A stretch of 64,000 nt of DNA from Vitis vinifera (lineage: Eukaryota; Streptophyta; Magnoliopsida; Vitales; Vitaceae). The translations under genes and the position numbers were made by a program. The notes beneath the pieces were generated by a model, which worked only from the letters and a program-made list of their open reading frames with translations, was not told the DNA's origin and searched no databases. Within the stretch, counting starts at the first letter, position 1. Each line of letters opens with the position of its first letter. The stretch is from contig NC_081822.1 in NCBI RefSeq assembly GCF_030704535.1, positions 5,891,501 through 5,955,500 on the forward strand, written 5' to 3'. Below, piece by piece: positions 38,201 through 51,188 of this stretch.

Positions 38201-41200
38201 ATCCTTATTTTTTAGGGTAAAAGAAAATAAAAAATAATTTCAAATCCAAGCAAGTACATTCAAGAGGATCCCACACCCACACACCATGGGTTCATTGGAT
38301 AAAGTTGAAGAGTTCAAATATCACAGATTAAAACATGTATATCACAATAGAATCTTTTTGCAAGCAATAACCAAGAAAAGACTGAATGTAAGTCATGATA
38401 CTTATTTGAAGCAAATATTCCAAATGGGGATGGGGAATCCAATACAGTTGACATGCGGCATTGACAATAATTATTGCACGATCAGACTATGTCAAGGTGT
38501 CCAACTTAACTCTGCACAAAATGCCACTAAAAAAGATCAAATTCGAAGTAGTAAAACTAATAGGCAAACGCTTTCACAGACAGAAGAATATAAGAGCATG
38601 TTTTCAAACAATGGAAGGCACCAGAAATTACATTACACCTAACCACAAAACCCCACCTTCTGAACCAGGAATAGCACATGGACACGCAAAGGAAACCAAA
38701 AAATGTCAAAATGGGAAGGGTGATGCATAATGAAAAGAACACAAGGGAGAAATAACTTGAATCATATCACCAACAAAATATACATACATACATATAAACT
38801 AAACAAAGGACAAGCATGGGTTGATTGGAATAGGAAACAGAGATGCCCCACTGAACCCCAAAACAGTTGCAAGAAGCCTTGCACGATGGTGATGGTGGAA
38901 GTGATGATATGAGAACAGTTTTGCAAAATTGAACCATTCAGGTTCACCATATACATACCTCTCTTAGGAACTCCTTCAACTGATCATCCTGAAAATTCTG
39001 GACAGTTAGAACTTTAACAGCAACATCCTGCATTTTAAAGCAAATTAGAAAGGAATACAACAAAAACAGACCGATGGACAGAGAAAAAGATAGTTTGAGT
39101 TAAACAAATGATAATATGTCCTTGAAAATGTAAGTTTCCCTTGATAATGTCTCTTTGGATGATAGCATCACCTAAAACAATTATCCCAGGTAAAATATTT
39201 TTGTAATGAAGAAAACAGTAAACAGATAAAATGAACACACCTTGTTCATATTTCAACAAAAAATGCATATACTTCAATATAAATTATGCACATATAGGTT
39301 CATACACATATACATATATTTATTTTATCCATAAATTGATCCCATCACAGAACAGGTAATTGATAGTTAAATCAAAAGGGAACAAAATACTAACCGATCC
39401 ATGCCATTCAGCACGATGCACTGTTCCAAATGAACCTGTAGGGGAAAAAGAGAATCATAAAATGAGGATCATACTCTCTAAAGGAATAACAATTAAAGCA
39501 CTTCAAGAAGCAATTAATAAGTAGCAGAAGTAGCATAGTACCAGCACCAACACGCTCTTTGATATGTAATTCATCCCATGAAATCTCTAGCCAGTCCATT
39601 GCAAGAGAAGGTTCAAGATTCAAGTATCTTGGAATGGTTACAGTATGGAATCTACCTCGATTCTCAAGTCTGCCTTCAACCTCCTTGATATTTGATTTAC
39701 TAGACAAGCTTACTTTAGGCTGCTTGAGAGCCTTACTCGTAATCGGACTTCCAGATAGAGCAATCTCTTTTTTGTGAGCTTGTTGTATAACAATCTTTTC
39801 TCCAGCAATTCTAAAACATTCATGTATAGACACCCCAGAAGCAGAAGCATCCACAGCTTCAGAAACATTGCTTTGGACAGATTGCAACATTGCACTTTGA
39901 ATTATGCACCGATCAGTGTTCCCATTGAACTCCAAAGGCAACACAGATGATTCCATTCTTTCACAAATTTGATCAGTTGGAGTGTACAAGGTGTTTTTCT
40001 CATTGCCTGCAAGAGATGATCCTTTAAAGTTTTAATTTACTCGAAGCACATTTGTTTTACTTTTGGAGAAGCCACTGTGAGAACCAATATTTTGTAGGTC
40101 AAGAAGTAAACTAAGAGCACAAGCAGGCTTTACATAGCAAACAAGTATACTAACATATGAATTGGGGGGACATGTCACAATTAGGATCACATTTCAGCTT
40201 ACAGTGAAAAGCTTCATACAGCCATAAGAATAACCTAGAGCCAAGAAGGGGCAAGCGAAAAATTCAACCACCCTTGGACAATAAAAGAACATCACAAGGA
40301 ACCAACATAACCACACTGCCATCCAAAAAGAACCCGCAGTAACAAGCAATTTTGATTGCAAGCACTATGAGAGGATTATTTGCAAGTCTAGGCACATGCA
40401 AGAAACAGCATATATCATTCTTCTTTAGCCTGCATAGACATAGCAGTATGGGCATTGGGCAGCTGCATAATTTTGCATATGGCATCAGAGAAAAGGATTG
40501 TGACAGAAGTAAAAGATATACTACATTAAGATAAAGTGTCAGTAAAAGAAACCTATAGTTTGGCATCAAAATTTCCTAAAAAAAACAATAACTATGCCTT
40601 GTTTGATAGCTTAGAAAACATAGGAAAAGAGATGAAATCTTGGAAACTGATAGCAGGATGGGTTTACAGTAGCCTTTTTGTGATTCCCAGTTTTATTTTC
40701 TGATTCTATCTCTAGGCAATAAACAGAGCATGAAATCAAACATAAGTAAAAATTGATTTTGAAAATGCCCAAGGAACATGTTCCAATATATTTAAGATTA
40801 AAAAGCCTGTGCTGCGATCAATCAACTTTTCAAAGAATAATGCTAAGGCAAGGGGCTAAGACCCAATATAATGTGGCGAGTGGAGTGCATCACAGAATGA
40901 GGATGGACTTCAATTCTTCACTCTGTTAAAAATTTAATGAAAATTCTCATGAAGATCATAATACTAACAATGAGATACATTGTTAGGAATGAAGATACAA
41001 TGCACCAAGAATTGCAATCATCAAATCTATCACAATGGGGGGAAAATTGTTGTGTGAAAATTAACATCAAAATGCATAGTAGGCCATCTTGCACTATTTA
41101 TGGATAACCAACATCCTAAGAGCTAACAAATAAATATATGACATCCTCCCATATTGCAGTGTTACAAATCTCCAACCACCACCACAATCGTTCTTGGTTC

Positions 41201-44200
41201 ACTGCAGAAAACGTGGGGAGCAATAATTTATAAATGCATTTCTAGATCGACATTTTCTTCAATTTCTGTTGCAAACCAGGGTAAGTGAATCCAGATATCT
41301 CAGGGTAGTTGTTATAGCGAAGAAAGCCCACACCAGAATAATGAATTGAGCCACTTGAACAACAAATTTCAAGGTGTGCAAAACATAACATACCTAAATA
41401 TAGAGGATCTTCGGGATAAATACATGTGTTCTTTGAGTTTTGAATTTGACAACATGATTCATTATCCATGTAAGGCTGTTGATATTCTTTAAGATGAGAA
41501 ATTTGAAGTGGTGAAGGCATTGATGAAAGTAAACCTCCAGTGATTGAGGAATCTGGACCATGGACATTTCCTGGTTCCCCAACTAGGTCAACTACATATT
41601 CCCTGTTAAGAAATACACATGGATATAAACAAGCAGATATCTTCTACATCAAGTTGAGAATTGATCACATGATAAAGTGTGAATATAACAAAAGCAACAC
41701 AAGGAAAAAGAAATTGGAATACAACTTAACAATTATCAAGTTGGCAATCACTTCGAGCCATATTCTTCAATAATAGATGTTGTCCTAAATTATTAAAGCA
41801 CTATATGGTAGAAGCTCAGTCTGTGGTTTATAATAAAGCTTACAGAAGTACTTGTAAATAAGTATCTTCTACGTCAACATTCCAAACTAATGGGCATGGA
41901 AAACAAGAAAATTTGTCATCCATGCCAATCAACATATGAAAAATAATGGCAAATCCTCTAGCATTCTGGAAGAGAAACAAAACTGTAGTGGTCTATTTGG
42001 TTTCTTAGAAAATGTTTGTTTGGTAGCAAAACAAATTTTCTAAAAAAAAATAAATAAAACCTACAAGAACAGTCAAAAGAATCAAACCTTGAGGACTGCT
42101 TGTCATCAATTTTCACAAGACATGAAGAGCGATGATCGGCAACACAATACTTGCAACCTCGAGCTATCCGGCAAGGCAAACCTATGTAGTCCGCCAATTT
42201 CTGCATATGCGAAAACCTAGTACCTGTCAGTAATCAATTCCGAAAGAAACATGCTTTTTAGTAAACTATATATGCTGATGTCCCTACTCCTACAATTAAT
42301 GGATAATCAAGCATGTCAGCACATGCAGGCTCACATAAAAAAAAAAGGATATATTAACACAAAAATCAAAATAAAAAAACCTACATAGTTAAAATGGGCA
42401 CCAACACATTGCAAAGTTGGTTGACGTTATTTCCTAAAACACTATGAGTGTTTTACTTTTTTGTGATTTACATTCTGATCAATTTAAATAACAGCACAAA
42501 CATCTCTTCTTGTAGAATTTCCTCAAGGAAAACCAAAAAAATTAAGCATAAGGGTGTTATTTTTGGTTAATAACCGGTAGAATCATCTAGTCTAGCATTC
42601 ATTAGCACTAAGATAACCGATAACCCTGCATTATGAATTGCTTGAAAGGCCAATGTTCCATCTAATGATTCTGACAGAATAAATGCAAGGAGAAGAGATC
42701 ATTTATATTAAAAGAAATGACAAACCCAATCTCCCCACAAACACCAGATAATAATATTAACACAAATTTGTTAATTCACCATGGCAGTCTAAAATACCTT
42801 ACTGAGCGATCAAGGGACGGAGTCCTCTTAATGCATCTCTTTTTTCACCAAAACATATCCTAGTTGGACACCCCTTTCATGTCACAAGTAGCCTTACTAA
42901 CTTTGCAGGCTAATACACAAAAACCCACCACCTATTTTATAATTGGGTAACTATTGATAATAATATACCATGATAAATTGATAATCAATTATTATCTATA
43001 ATAACACTTTAGGCCTTAAATGCCCCAGTTGGAAACCATTTTATAGAACCATGTTATGATACGAAACAAAGTAAATCAGGAATCAATCAAATGTTCAGCA
43101 GAGTAGTTGTTTCCAGGAAATTGCAAAAAGGAAACCTGAAATTATTGTTGTCAAGAAAACATTTATGCATGATAGGGAACAAAGCATAGCATCTTGCCAC
43201 CTTGAAAAGAATTGCTCTATGCCTACAGAGCCCCATTGATAGGCTGCCGATCGGTAGCACAATACACTTCTGAAAATCTCTCAATCTCTTGCTAACCAAT
43301 TTCCATTGCTTATGGAGATCACCTTGCTCCACCGGAAAACTACCCCTTTAAATCCAAACAGGCTCAATACGTAAACATCAGCTAAATCAAACAACCAAAT
43401 AAAAGGTTAAAGCAATAAACTACGACGGAGATGGAAACCTTACCCCATATAGATTGCAACCAGCTTGCCAAGTTGCTCCACCAACACCAAGGTATTCTCT
43501 GAAGCGCAGTATAATTGATGTGCTTTATCTTCAAGCTCCTTGAGGCGCGAGTCTCCACGTCTATCAACAAGAACCACCTCCATGGATGTATCATTGGGTT
43601 CTACGGCTTTAAGCGCCATTAAAGGTGGCAGCCTTCTACCTTCCTCCAATTCATTGCACATCACCCACACATACGGATTCATTCCCAGAATGTTATAGAA
43701 CCCGTCTGATATTTTGTCAGTATATGACAAGCACCCACTAACCTGAAAATTTGCAGCATTTGAGATTTTCAAACCACTACTATATTTTCATTTAACAGAA
43801 TAGAAAATAGTTCTTCAATCCTCGTGAAATCAAAATAACGTAAACAGATGATCCAAAAACTTGCATTGCTTTTCTCTGAGGCCACGATCAGAAAATAGTG
43901 CTCAAACCAGTGGTTTTACACAAAGACCAACCGCAAGCTAAAAGAATATGAAAAGTAAGAAGACAGTGAGTACCCAAAGACGATAGGAAACAACGTCGGG
44001 ATCGAAGGAGACGGCATTTCCCTCCGCTCCACTCTCTTGTAAAAAGAGCACAGGCTCACAAGCCAACGACGCTTGAGAAGCGAGTCTTTTAGCAAGCGTG
44101 AGCTGCAAATAGTAGCTCTCCCTTGACTTCTGCGCCGCACTCTCCTTCTCCTCATCCACCTCTCGCCTCGTCGACTCCTGCGAATGCGAATTCGTATGCG

Positions 44201-44672
44201 AATCCTTCAGACCGCTCGACACGTTCCCTTCCACCGTCGTTCCAGAGAACAGGCTCCCAGCATAGCTACTACCGCTCGACACCCTCGGCAACGACACCTG
44301 CCGATCAAACTGCTGGTCCTTTCCTGCCACCACCTCCGGCACCGGCGCTGGCGGTGGAGGCAACAACACGTCGCGATCACCTTCATCGTTCCGCGACCTC
44401 AACCTCACGTGACCCGATCTGTCACCCTTTTTCTCCACCAACCAGTCACAAAAAGCGGCGAGTTGCTTCTTGCTCCGAAACTTATCGCTTCCCGTGAATA
44501 GATCAGAAGCATTGTAAGTCCTATCAGCAGTCACATCCTTGGTTGTTCTCGTACCTTTTCTGTTACTTTCGCCTCCAATCTTCTTCTCGTGAGCCAGCAG
44601 CTCCTTGGAAGATGCATCGAATCTGCGGTCGGGAAACTGCCTGGGGAAGAAGTAAGTGGTTCTGTGAGGCAT
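35257..44672 (-). CDS. RAF6: Raf-like MAPKKK, B3 subgroup (CTR1/EDR1 family), RAF6-like
   Basis: Fifteen exons join in frame to 903 codons: 44672-43974, 43742-43444, 43339-43201, 42200-42088, 41602-41394, 40006-39542, 39435-39395, 39027-38959, 37784-37684, 37599-37515, 37435-37337, 37254-37186, 36461-36330, 36140-36046, 35353-35257. The start at [16 protein letters not shown] is typical of the subgroup; an ATG six codons earlier is possible. The EDR1/CTR1 regulatory domain spans about residues 190-410 ([20 protein letters not shown]). The kinase domain (about 630-895) has GAGSFGTV at 640-647, VAVK with Lys660, DFG at 776-778 and PEWMAPE from 797. The catalytic loop reads VHWDLKSPN: Trp757 replaces the usual HRD arginine. 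B3 Rafs activate SnRK2 kinases in ABA and osmotic signalling and act in ethylene and defence responses. Orthology to At4g24480 rests on neighbourhood and sequence impression. Confidence 0.92.
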
Positions 44673-44993
44673 TTTTACCAGCCTCAACAAACCTTACACC
44701 CTCGCTCCCTCGCTTGCCTCTCTCAATCTCCGACCACTCACATCCTCAAACCAAACAACAACGCCCTAATTGACCGTACAAGCTTTCTCTCTCTGCAAGC
44801 CTTTTAACGATCAAATGAGTTGATGAGCTCTGAAAGCCTTAAGATCCCGCACAAACAATGGTTCATTGTTGGCGATTGATCCAGCGAAGAAGAAGATAGA
44901 TATAAGAAACAGGGTGAGAAAAGAAATGTTGGGAGACTTTGGTTGTTATGGGAAATGAGAGTGGATGAGTGGGAAAAATAAAAGAAGAAGCAA

Positions 44994-45098
44994 CACGTGA
45001 GGCGACGGTGGTGGCTAACGGGCGCAGCATACGTGAATGCGCACCTTTATTGCAGGGAGAACACGTAAGGATGCAGTGCGAGGAGGTTAAGACACGTG
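44994..45098. promoter_or_regulatory. Cluster of four ACGT-core (G-box/ABRE-like) motifs upstream of RAF6
   Basis: CACGTG at 44994-44999 and 45093-45098, TACGTG at 45030-45035 and CACGTA at 45062-45067 lie within 105 bp, about 320-430 bp upstream of the kinase start codon. ACGT-core sites bind bZIP and bHLH factors, and clusters with ACGTG cores act as ABA-responsive elements. Motif presence is certain; function is inferred. Confidence 0.45.
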
Positions 45099-47170
45099 AG
45101 CAAAAAGGCATTCGGGTGCGTGATGCGCACTGTGAACAGGTTATGGAGAGTCGCAGGGGAACTGAGAGTCGGTCTGGGTGGTCGAAAATATTATTATTAT
45201 ATCTCAAAAAACTGCATCATTATTCTTATATCTCCCCAAAAAATAAAAAATAAAGGAGCAATCGTCATTGGGAACAAGCAGCTTGTGAAATGACGGAGAC
45301 GCCCCAGGTGTTTGTTGCGAATGACGAAGTCAGAGACACCTTTTCTCGACATCTTCCTCCCAACCCCAACCGCATCCGCATCCGCATGTGACATCCCTGC
45401 TGCCTTCCCCCCTGGCTGTAAAGCCCCCCTCCCCGCTCCCCCTGTCATCCATTTTCCCTTTCCCTTCCTTCACTTGATGTGCGTGATGCTACCGGTTTTT
45501 CCTTTTTCCCCCTTTTTCGTAATTTTTCCGATAGCCTATACAGTATTCATACATGGTGTGTTGCTTCCTTTCCTAAGCTGTGCCTTTTATTGCGATTGAC
45601 AGTTGGTTGTTGAAAGCGTCCACCCAATTTATTATCAAATCTGTGAGTCATTGAATCACTAAATAAATATATCATATTGGTTTCATGCCACTGCCTATCA
45701 AATTTCTTTGGTTTGCTTTGAATGGGACACATGGACTAAAATAACAGCCGTCAATTCATCAAAAGGCGATGGTTTGTAAGGGATTGGCTCTCGATGCAAT
45801 GTATCGAACCCCCTCGTACTCTTATTCATTACCACCTAATTAATAACAAGGCATGATAATGGCCTCAAGCCATGAACTTATCTGACCGTATTGGCCATTA
45901 GACGTAGCATCATGGATCGTTCCAATCATGAAGCGCATTAGTGTTGATCGCCGGATTTTCCTAGTTTAAAAAACGGACCACTTGCCATTTTCTATTTAAA
46001 GAAGTGAGGGAATAGATCTCGCGCATTGTGCCTTTGCCCAAAATAACAAACAGGCCCATTTTTTAATCACTTTTCGTGTGGTGGAAGCGAATCACATTGG
46101 TTTATAATTTATTTTTTTTAGTGCAAATGATAATTAAATTTGTAGCATGGAGAATGAGTCACATTGATATGATCATCCCTCGTCTATGGATGCAGCGCTG
46201 AAGAGAGTATGCAGATAGGTCAAGGACTTAAAACAGAGCACATGCTTGGTGAAAGAGGGAATGTCACTGGCTACACTACTCCCCATCTATGATAGATGTG
46301 GGTAAAAGGGAGGGCGCTTTTCAGCTTTTGTGCCCATGAATGGATGCTTTTCCATTTTGTGCCCACGAGGATTTTAGGTGGGAATATCAGAAGTTTTTAT
46401 TTCCATGAGCCGTACCGCATTTTCATTTACTTCTGATTTTCATTGTCACGTCTCACGTGCCACGCAAATTAAAAAAAAAGAAGGTAAAATGGATGCTTTT
46501 TTGTTTAGGGTGTGTTTGATTGCACTATTTTTGGTTTTTAACTGTAATTTTTGAAATATATTTTTTGAATATTATTTGGGAGTTTTGCTTTTAAAAATTT
46601 TGATATTTATTTTTCAAAAATAAATTTTAAAATCAAAACTTTTTACTAAATCTGCAATATATATGCACCACATATAAACATTCAAAAATTATTGCAATTT
46701 ATTGAAAGTCAATTAAAATTTAAAGAAAATTTTGAGTTTTGATATAAAATTACCAAACATGGTTTTTATTTTTTTATTTTTTTAAAAAAAAGTGTGAAAT
46801 GAATAAATATGTTTAATATTTTTAAAATAAAAATGTAGTTGAAAAATCCTTTAGGTTATATATTTTTAAAATAGTAAAAATGGAAATGTATCTAAACAAT
46901 TGCTTAATACATAGAAAATCTTTTATTTAAAATTTATTTTTAAAACATATTTCAAAACAACAAAAAAAGGTTAAAAACATTTTGAATTCCCAAATAAATA
47001 TTTATTTAATAAAACATCATAAAATAATTTTTAAAAATAGTTTTTTTTTAAATAATAAAAATGAAATGAAAATTTTGAGGAGTCCAACCACCAGCATTGC
47101 CTAAGTGAGCAATATTAAATGCTATGCTATCCCTGTCAAATAGCTTTAGCTTTTTAAATTTTGAAGCTTC
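45099..47170. other. Intergenic DNA beyond the RAF6 promoter
   Basis: The region to about 45,600 is relatively GC-rich and may still belong to the RAF6 promoter. From about 46,500 to 47,060 the DNA is very AT-rich and resembles the MITE-like repeats seen elsewhere, but I could not define ends. The open frames at 45197-45599 on both strands overlap one another and show no domain. Confidence 0.5.
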
Positions 47171-47547
47171 AAGCATGATAAAGACTTACTATTATTTGGG
47201 TCAAAAAATAATAATCATCACCCACTACAGGGGCAGACTACTGGGCATATATTTATCTTTTCATTTGGTTGGTGAGCTTTAATAAATATTAAATATTAAT
47301 TAATATTAAAAAAAAAAAAAAAAAAAAACTGGATGCATGTCACGTGACACATACAATATTAGGAAGGCTAATTGGACAATTTTCAGATTATATTATTTAT
47401 GATCAATCAGATACGGGTCAGCAAGATGTGTCATACCTTCAACATCTGAACATAGACATGGATGATTTGTTAGTTATAAAGTAGTTACGTTAATTTAATG
47501 GAGATTCAAAGCAGATGACTTAATATGTGGCTGAAGTTCCACTCTAG
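47171..47547. repeat. Diverged direct repeat, copy 1
   Basis: This segment and 49141-49477 share a colinear series of blocks: CATGATAAAGA, TTTAGGTCAAAAAATA-like, CATTTGGTTGGTGA / CATTGGGTTGGTGA, ACAGACATGGATGA-like, GCAGATGACT and ATGTGGC-GAAGTT. It contains a 20-nt poly-A run. It looks like a segmental duplication, not a named transposon. Confidence 0.6.
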
Positions 47548-49140
47548 TAATTTCCAACCCTTTCAAATTATATTTGAAGAATACAAAATTTAATAATTTT
47601 ATTTCAAGTATAATAATAATTGAAGTCGTTTTCTATAGGACAATTGCCGCTCCATTATGACTACGTGATTATTGTAATCACGTACTTGAAGTAACCTATC
47701 CAAAGAGAAATACATATTTTTTCTGTGGACAGATTATTACTTCAATTTGCTTGAAAATGGGAAAAAAACGATAATGACTATGAATTGATCATGACAAGGA
47801 ACTCATACGGTACATGAAATTTCATGAAAAAATTTATTTGTATAAATTATTTGTTCAATTAATTTCAAATAAGTCGTATCTTGCATAGATCAAATACAAG
47901 ACCAAGGTTATAGTTGAAATCACTAGTAGAAAATCGAAATAACTAGTTATAGTATGTATGAAAGAGCTAACTGAAGTATATTCCTTATTATACATGTGTG
48001 TATAAGACACTTACCTAAGTTCCAATTTTTACGAGACATTAGAATAAACAAAAATATCAATTGAAAGTTTTTTATTCGTCAATCAATTATTATGGATGAT
48101 AATAACAAAGAGGGACAAAAATATAAAAAAAATCAATTCATTATCTATGAAATCTACCCATCCTATGGAGAAGTACATGGGATATTTCTTGAACACTAGT
48201 ATTTGACAAAAAGCATCTAATATTGTACACATTTTTGTTCCCCTTGTCATTTTTAATCTCTTTAATGGATGTTGAAGAACATTGATGCCATGAACTAAAA
48301 TGATGATTTAATTTTGCCACAATAAGAAATTTGTAATGTTTAGCTTGATTTCAATCAAATTATAAATAACATTGATGAAATGGTAGAACACTAATGATTG
48401 GCTACACATCAAAACCACTTACTAAGAGGATGATTTGTGATGTTTAGTTTGATTGAAATCAAAGTATAAATAACAATGAAGAAATGATATAGCATTGATA
48501 AAATGCTAATACACTATAGCCTCGAACTAAGAGAATGATTTGATTTCAATATAGTTGAAAATTTTGTGGCATTCAGTTTGATTGAAATAAAATTAAAAAG
48601 AATAATAAGGGATATCAAACTAAAAAAGAATATCGATGGAAAGTTAGAATACTGATAATTCCAAACTTTATAATAGGAAAAGTTTGATAATTTTTATTTA
48701 TTTTCAAGAATTTATAAGACTGAATTATTAATTATACGAAGAAAGCAATAATAAATATCATAAAATTAAGAGAAAAAAATATTATATTATAAATTAAAAT
48801 AATTAAATACTATTAACATTTAATTGCTCTTTAGAAAACAAATATTATTTCCTAAATTTAGAAAATTAAATATTATTAATAGTTCATTACTCTTAATCTA
48901 TGAAAATATTGATTTTGTTCATCTCTTGATATTTTCTGTTACATTTTTTCTTCTTTTATAATTGAAAGGAAAAAAATCCCACATACGTTATTTTCGGAGC
49001 TTGTAAAATTAAAAACCTCGAACTAAATTTATTTATTTAATAAAATTTCCAATGGATAAGTTCAAATTCTGACAACAGGCAAGTTCAAGGAATATCATGG
49101 AATATTCTTCTATGTATTCAAATATCTTTTCTAAGGTTTA
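47548..49140. other. AT-rich spacer between the two repeat copies
   Basis: About 1.6 kb with no gene. Within 48,340-48,600 the phrase GTTTGATTGAAAT with ATAAATAACA-TGA-GAAATG recurs three or four times at roughly 100-bp spacing. This suggests a decayed tandem array. Confidence 0.5.
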
Positions 49141-49477
49141 GACATGATAAAGAATTTCTCATTATTTAGGTCAAAAAAATAAAAAATAATAATAATCATT
49201 TATGATATGGAAGACTCCTGAATCTACATTTATTTGCTCATTGGGTTGGTGACCTATAATTGAATATTAAAACAAGGATGCCTAATGGATGCCACGTAGG
49301 ATTCGACAATTAATCAGATTTGGATCATCAAGATAATACAACGTATTTCACACCGTCCGATCTTGATCCAACCGCGCTCATGTCATTTCATCACACCACA
49401 GACATGGATGAGTTTGAATGGCGATTTTGAGCAGATGACTAATTAGTAATTACCATGTGGCCGAAGTTACAGTACAG
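49141..49477. repeat. Diverged direct repeat, copy 2
   Basis: It is the partner of 47171-47547, with the same order of conserved blocks and small insertions and deletions between them. Its middle is more GC-rich (CACACCGTCCGATCTTGATC). Confidence 0.6.
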
Positions 49478-50164
49478 TTAAATATATAGAAATTTCGGTG
49501 AGTGGACGGGGTCTGTCCATTCAAATGGACAAATTTACATCTATTGCAAATTTTAATTTTAAAATAATTAAATTTTGAAATAAAAAAATCTATCATGAGC
49601 GATGTCATTTCTGTCACATCTGGGTGGGCCAACCGGATTACGTTGGTTTACAGATTCCGATGTAAATAAAGTGCTCGGAAAAAGAGAGGGAAAAATAATA
49701 ATAATAAAAAAAGAAAAATATCTAGAAGAGAAAATAGTGGGCCCCGCATTTAGTAAAGAGAGGAAAATGTGAGGGCTGGAGGGACAAGGGAGGACAACCT
49801 GGGAATTTCGTAATGGTCAGGAAACTTGCCTTGGGGTTGGGGGCTTCCCACATGATGATACAGTTAAAAGTCTGAAAATGTTTAAATTTAAAATATAATA
49901 AAGCCCATGTCTAGATGGTGTGAGTCTGAAGTCTGAAGTCCTACCCCAAGTGTGGAATGGGCTCCACGCCTCCACCCACGTCACGCCTCCCGCTTTTTCT
50001 CGCTTTCTTCAATCTGAACCGGTAAAGTTTTAATTTTGAGATGAAATTATATGATTTAATCTGAAGAATCTTAACAATTTATTTATTGGAGGTTTAGAGT
50101 GGCATGCAGAGATGGGTATGGTCGATGGAACTGAGGGAGGCACACTGACTTTGAAATCGTGGAT
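49478..50164. other. Intergenic DNA, no gene seen
   Basis: Mixed composition, including a purine-rich stretch near 49,740-49,800. It could be a promoter remnant, but no gene follows it on either strand. Confidence 0.45.
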
Positions 50165-51188
50165 GACAACCAATTCAACGAATATATCATTGTAGACAAA
50201 GGAAGGTGGATTCCATTGTTTTATTACTTCAAAAAATTGAAAAAAAGTGAAAAGTATAATTACTTCCTAATTTTGAGATAAATATTGAATAATATGGATT
50301 AATTTGTGACTCTTACTTATCTTATTTTTCCCTCTTTACAAATTTTCTTTTGCGTTTATCAACGTGGAATGAAAACAAATAGCAAATAATGTTTTTTGCT
50401 TTTTTTGATATATAGAAAACAATTGTATTGATAACATATACAAAATGACAAAAAAACAAAATAAAAAATAGAATAAAATACAACAAGAACATGACAATCA
50501 ATGCTTAACAAATCCCTACGTTGAATAAAGGGACATTGACTCCATCTCGGATTTTTCTCTTCCCACCTTTCATATTAAATGATGCAATTTTCTTAATTTA
50601 TAAATGAATTTTATAAGCTTGATTTCTATTAATCAATGACTAATTAGTTATTGACTACTTTTTTTTAAAAAAAAAAAAAAGTTTTTGGGCCCCTCATATT
50701 TTGATTGTTTCTCATCTTTATTTTGTATATTTTATTTTTTTAATGATGTTTATTTGAATGGATTAAGAGGCATTCCAAAAGATGTGACATGTTGATTTCA
50801 TCTATTTTAGCTAATTCAATGCATAGAGTCAGAGAGATCCAATGAATTATGACAATTGAGCTTGAAATAGCAACATACATGCTATATGCCAAAAGCTAAA
50901 ACTTCAATTATGATTCAAGAGTATTGAGGACACATCATGAGACATCCTCATCGGGTTTATCAAAATATTATGTTGTTTAATAATATCATACGTATTCATT
51001 TTAATAATGAATCATCAAAATATTATGTTGTTTAATAATATCATACGTATTCATTTTAATAATGAATGGTACGATAAATAGGATTTTAGGCTTTTTAGCC
51101 ACTTTCACTTCCTCATAACTTTATTTTTATTTTTTATTTTATAATATATTGATTGGAGTAAATGAAATTTTCCAAAATAAGCCTTCCC
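50165..51188. repeat. Large tandem duplication, unit A
   Basis: It is colinear with 51189-52345. Shared landmarks are GACAAAGGAAGGTGGATTCC, TCAATGCTTAA-AAA-C, TACGTTGAATAAA-GGACATT, TGATGTTTATTTGAATGGAT, CTATATGCCAAAA and TCAAAATATTATGT. Each unit ends close to CCAAAATAAGCCT. Unit A has an extra local 55-bp duplication. Confidence 0.7.
50959..51067. repeat. Perfect 55-bp tandem duplication
   Basis: The unit starting ATCAAAATATTATGTTGTTT is repeated immediately with no mismatch over its whole length. This points to a very recent event inside the older duplication. Unit B has only one, diverged copy. Confidence 0.95.

Noticed and set aside
35257-44672. Calling the kinase CTR1 itself
   Set aside because: The [16 protein letters not shown] start, overall length and neighbours RGTA1 and SICKLE fit the RAF6-type B3 kinases better; CTR1 is a close paralogue.
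44123-44807. Several plus-strand frames up to 124 residues
   Set aside because: Antisense shadows of the GC-richer first exon of the RAF6-like kinase.
47310-47330. Poly-A run as evidence of a retrocopy
   Set aside because: No gene-like sequence lies upstream of it on either strand; it is within an AT-rich duplicated segment.
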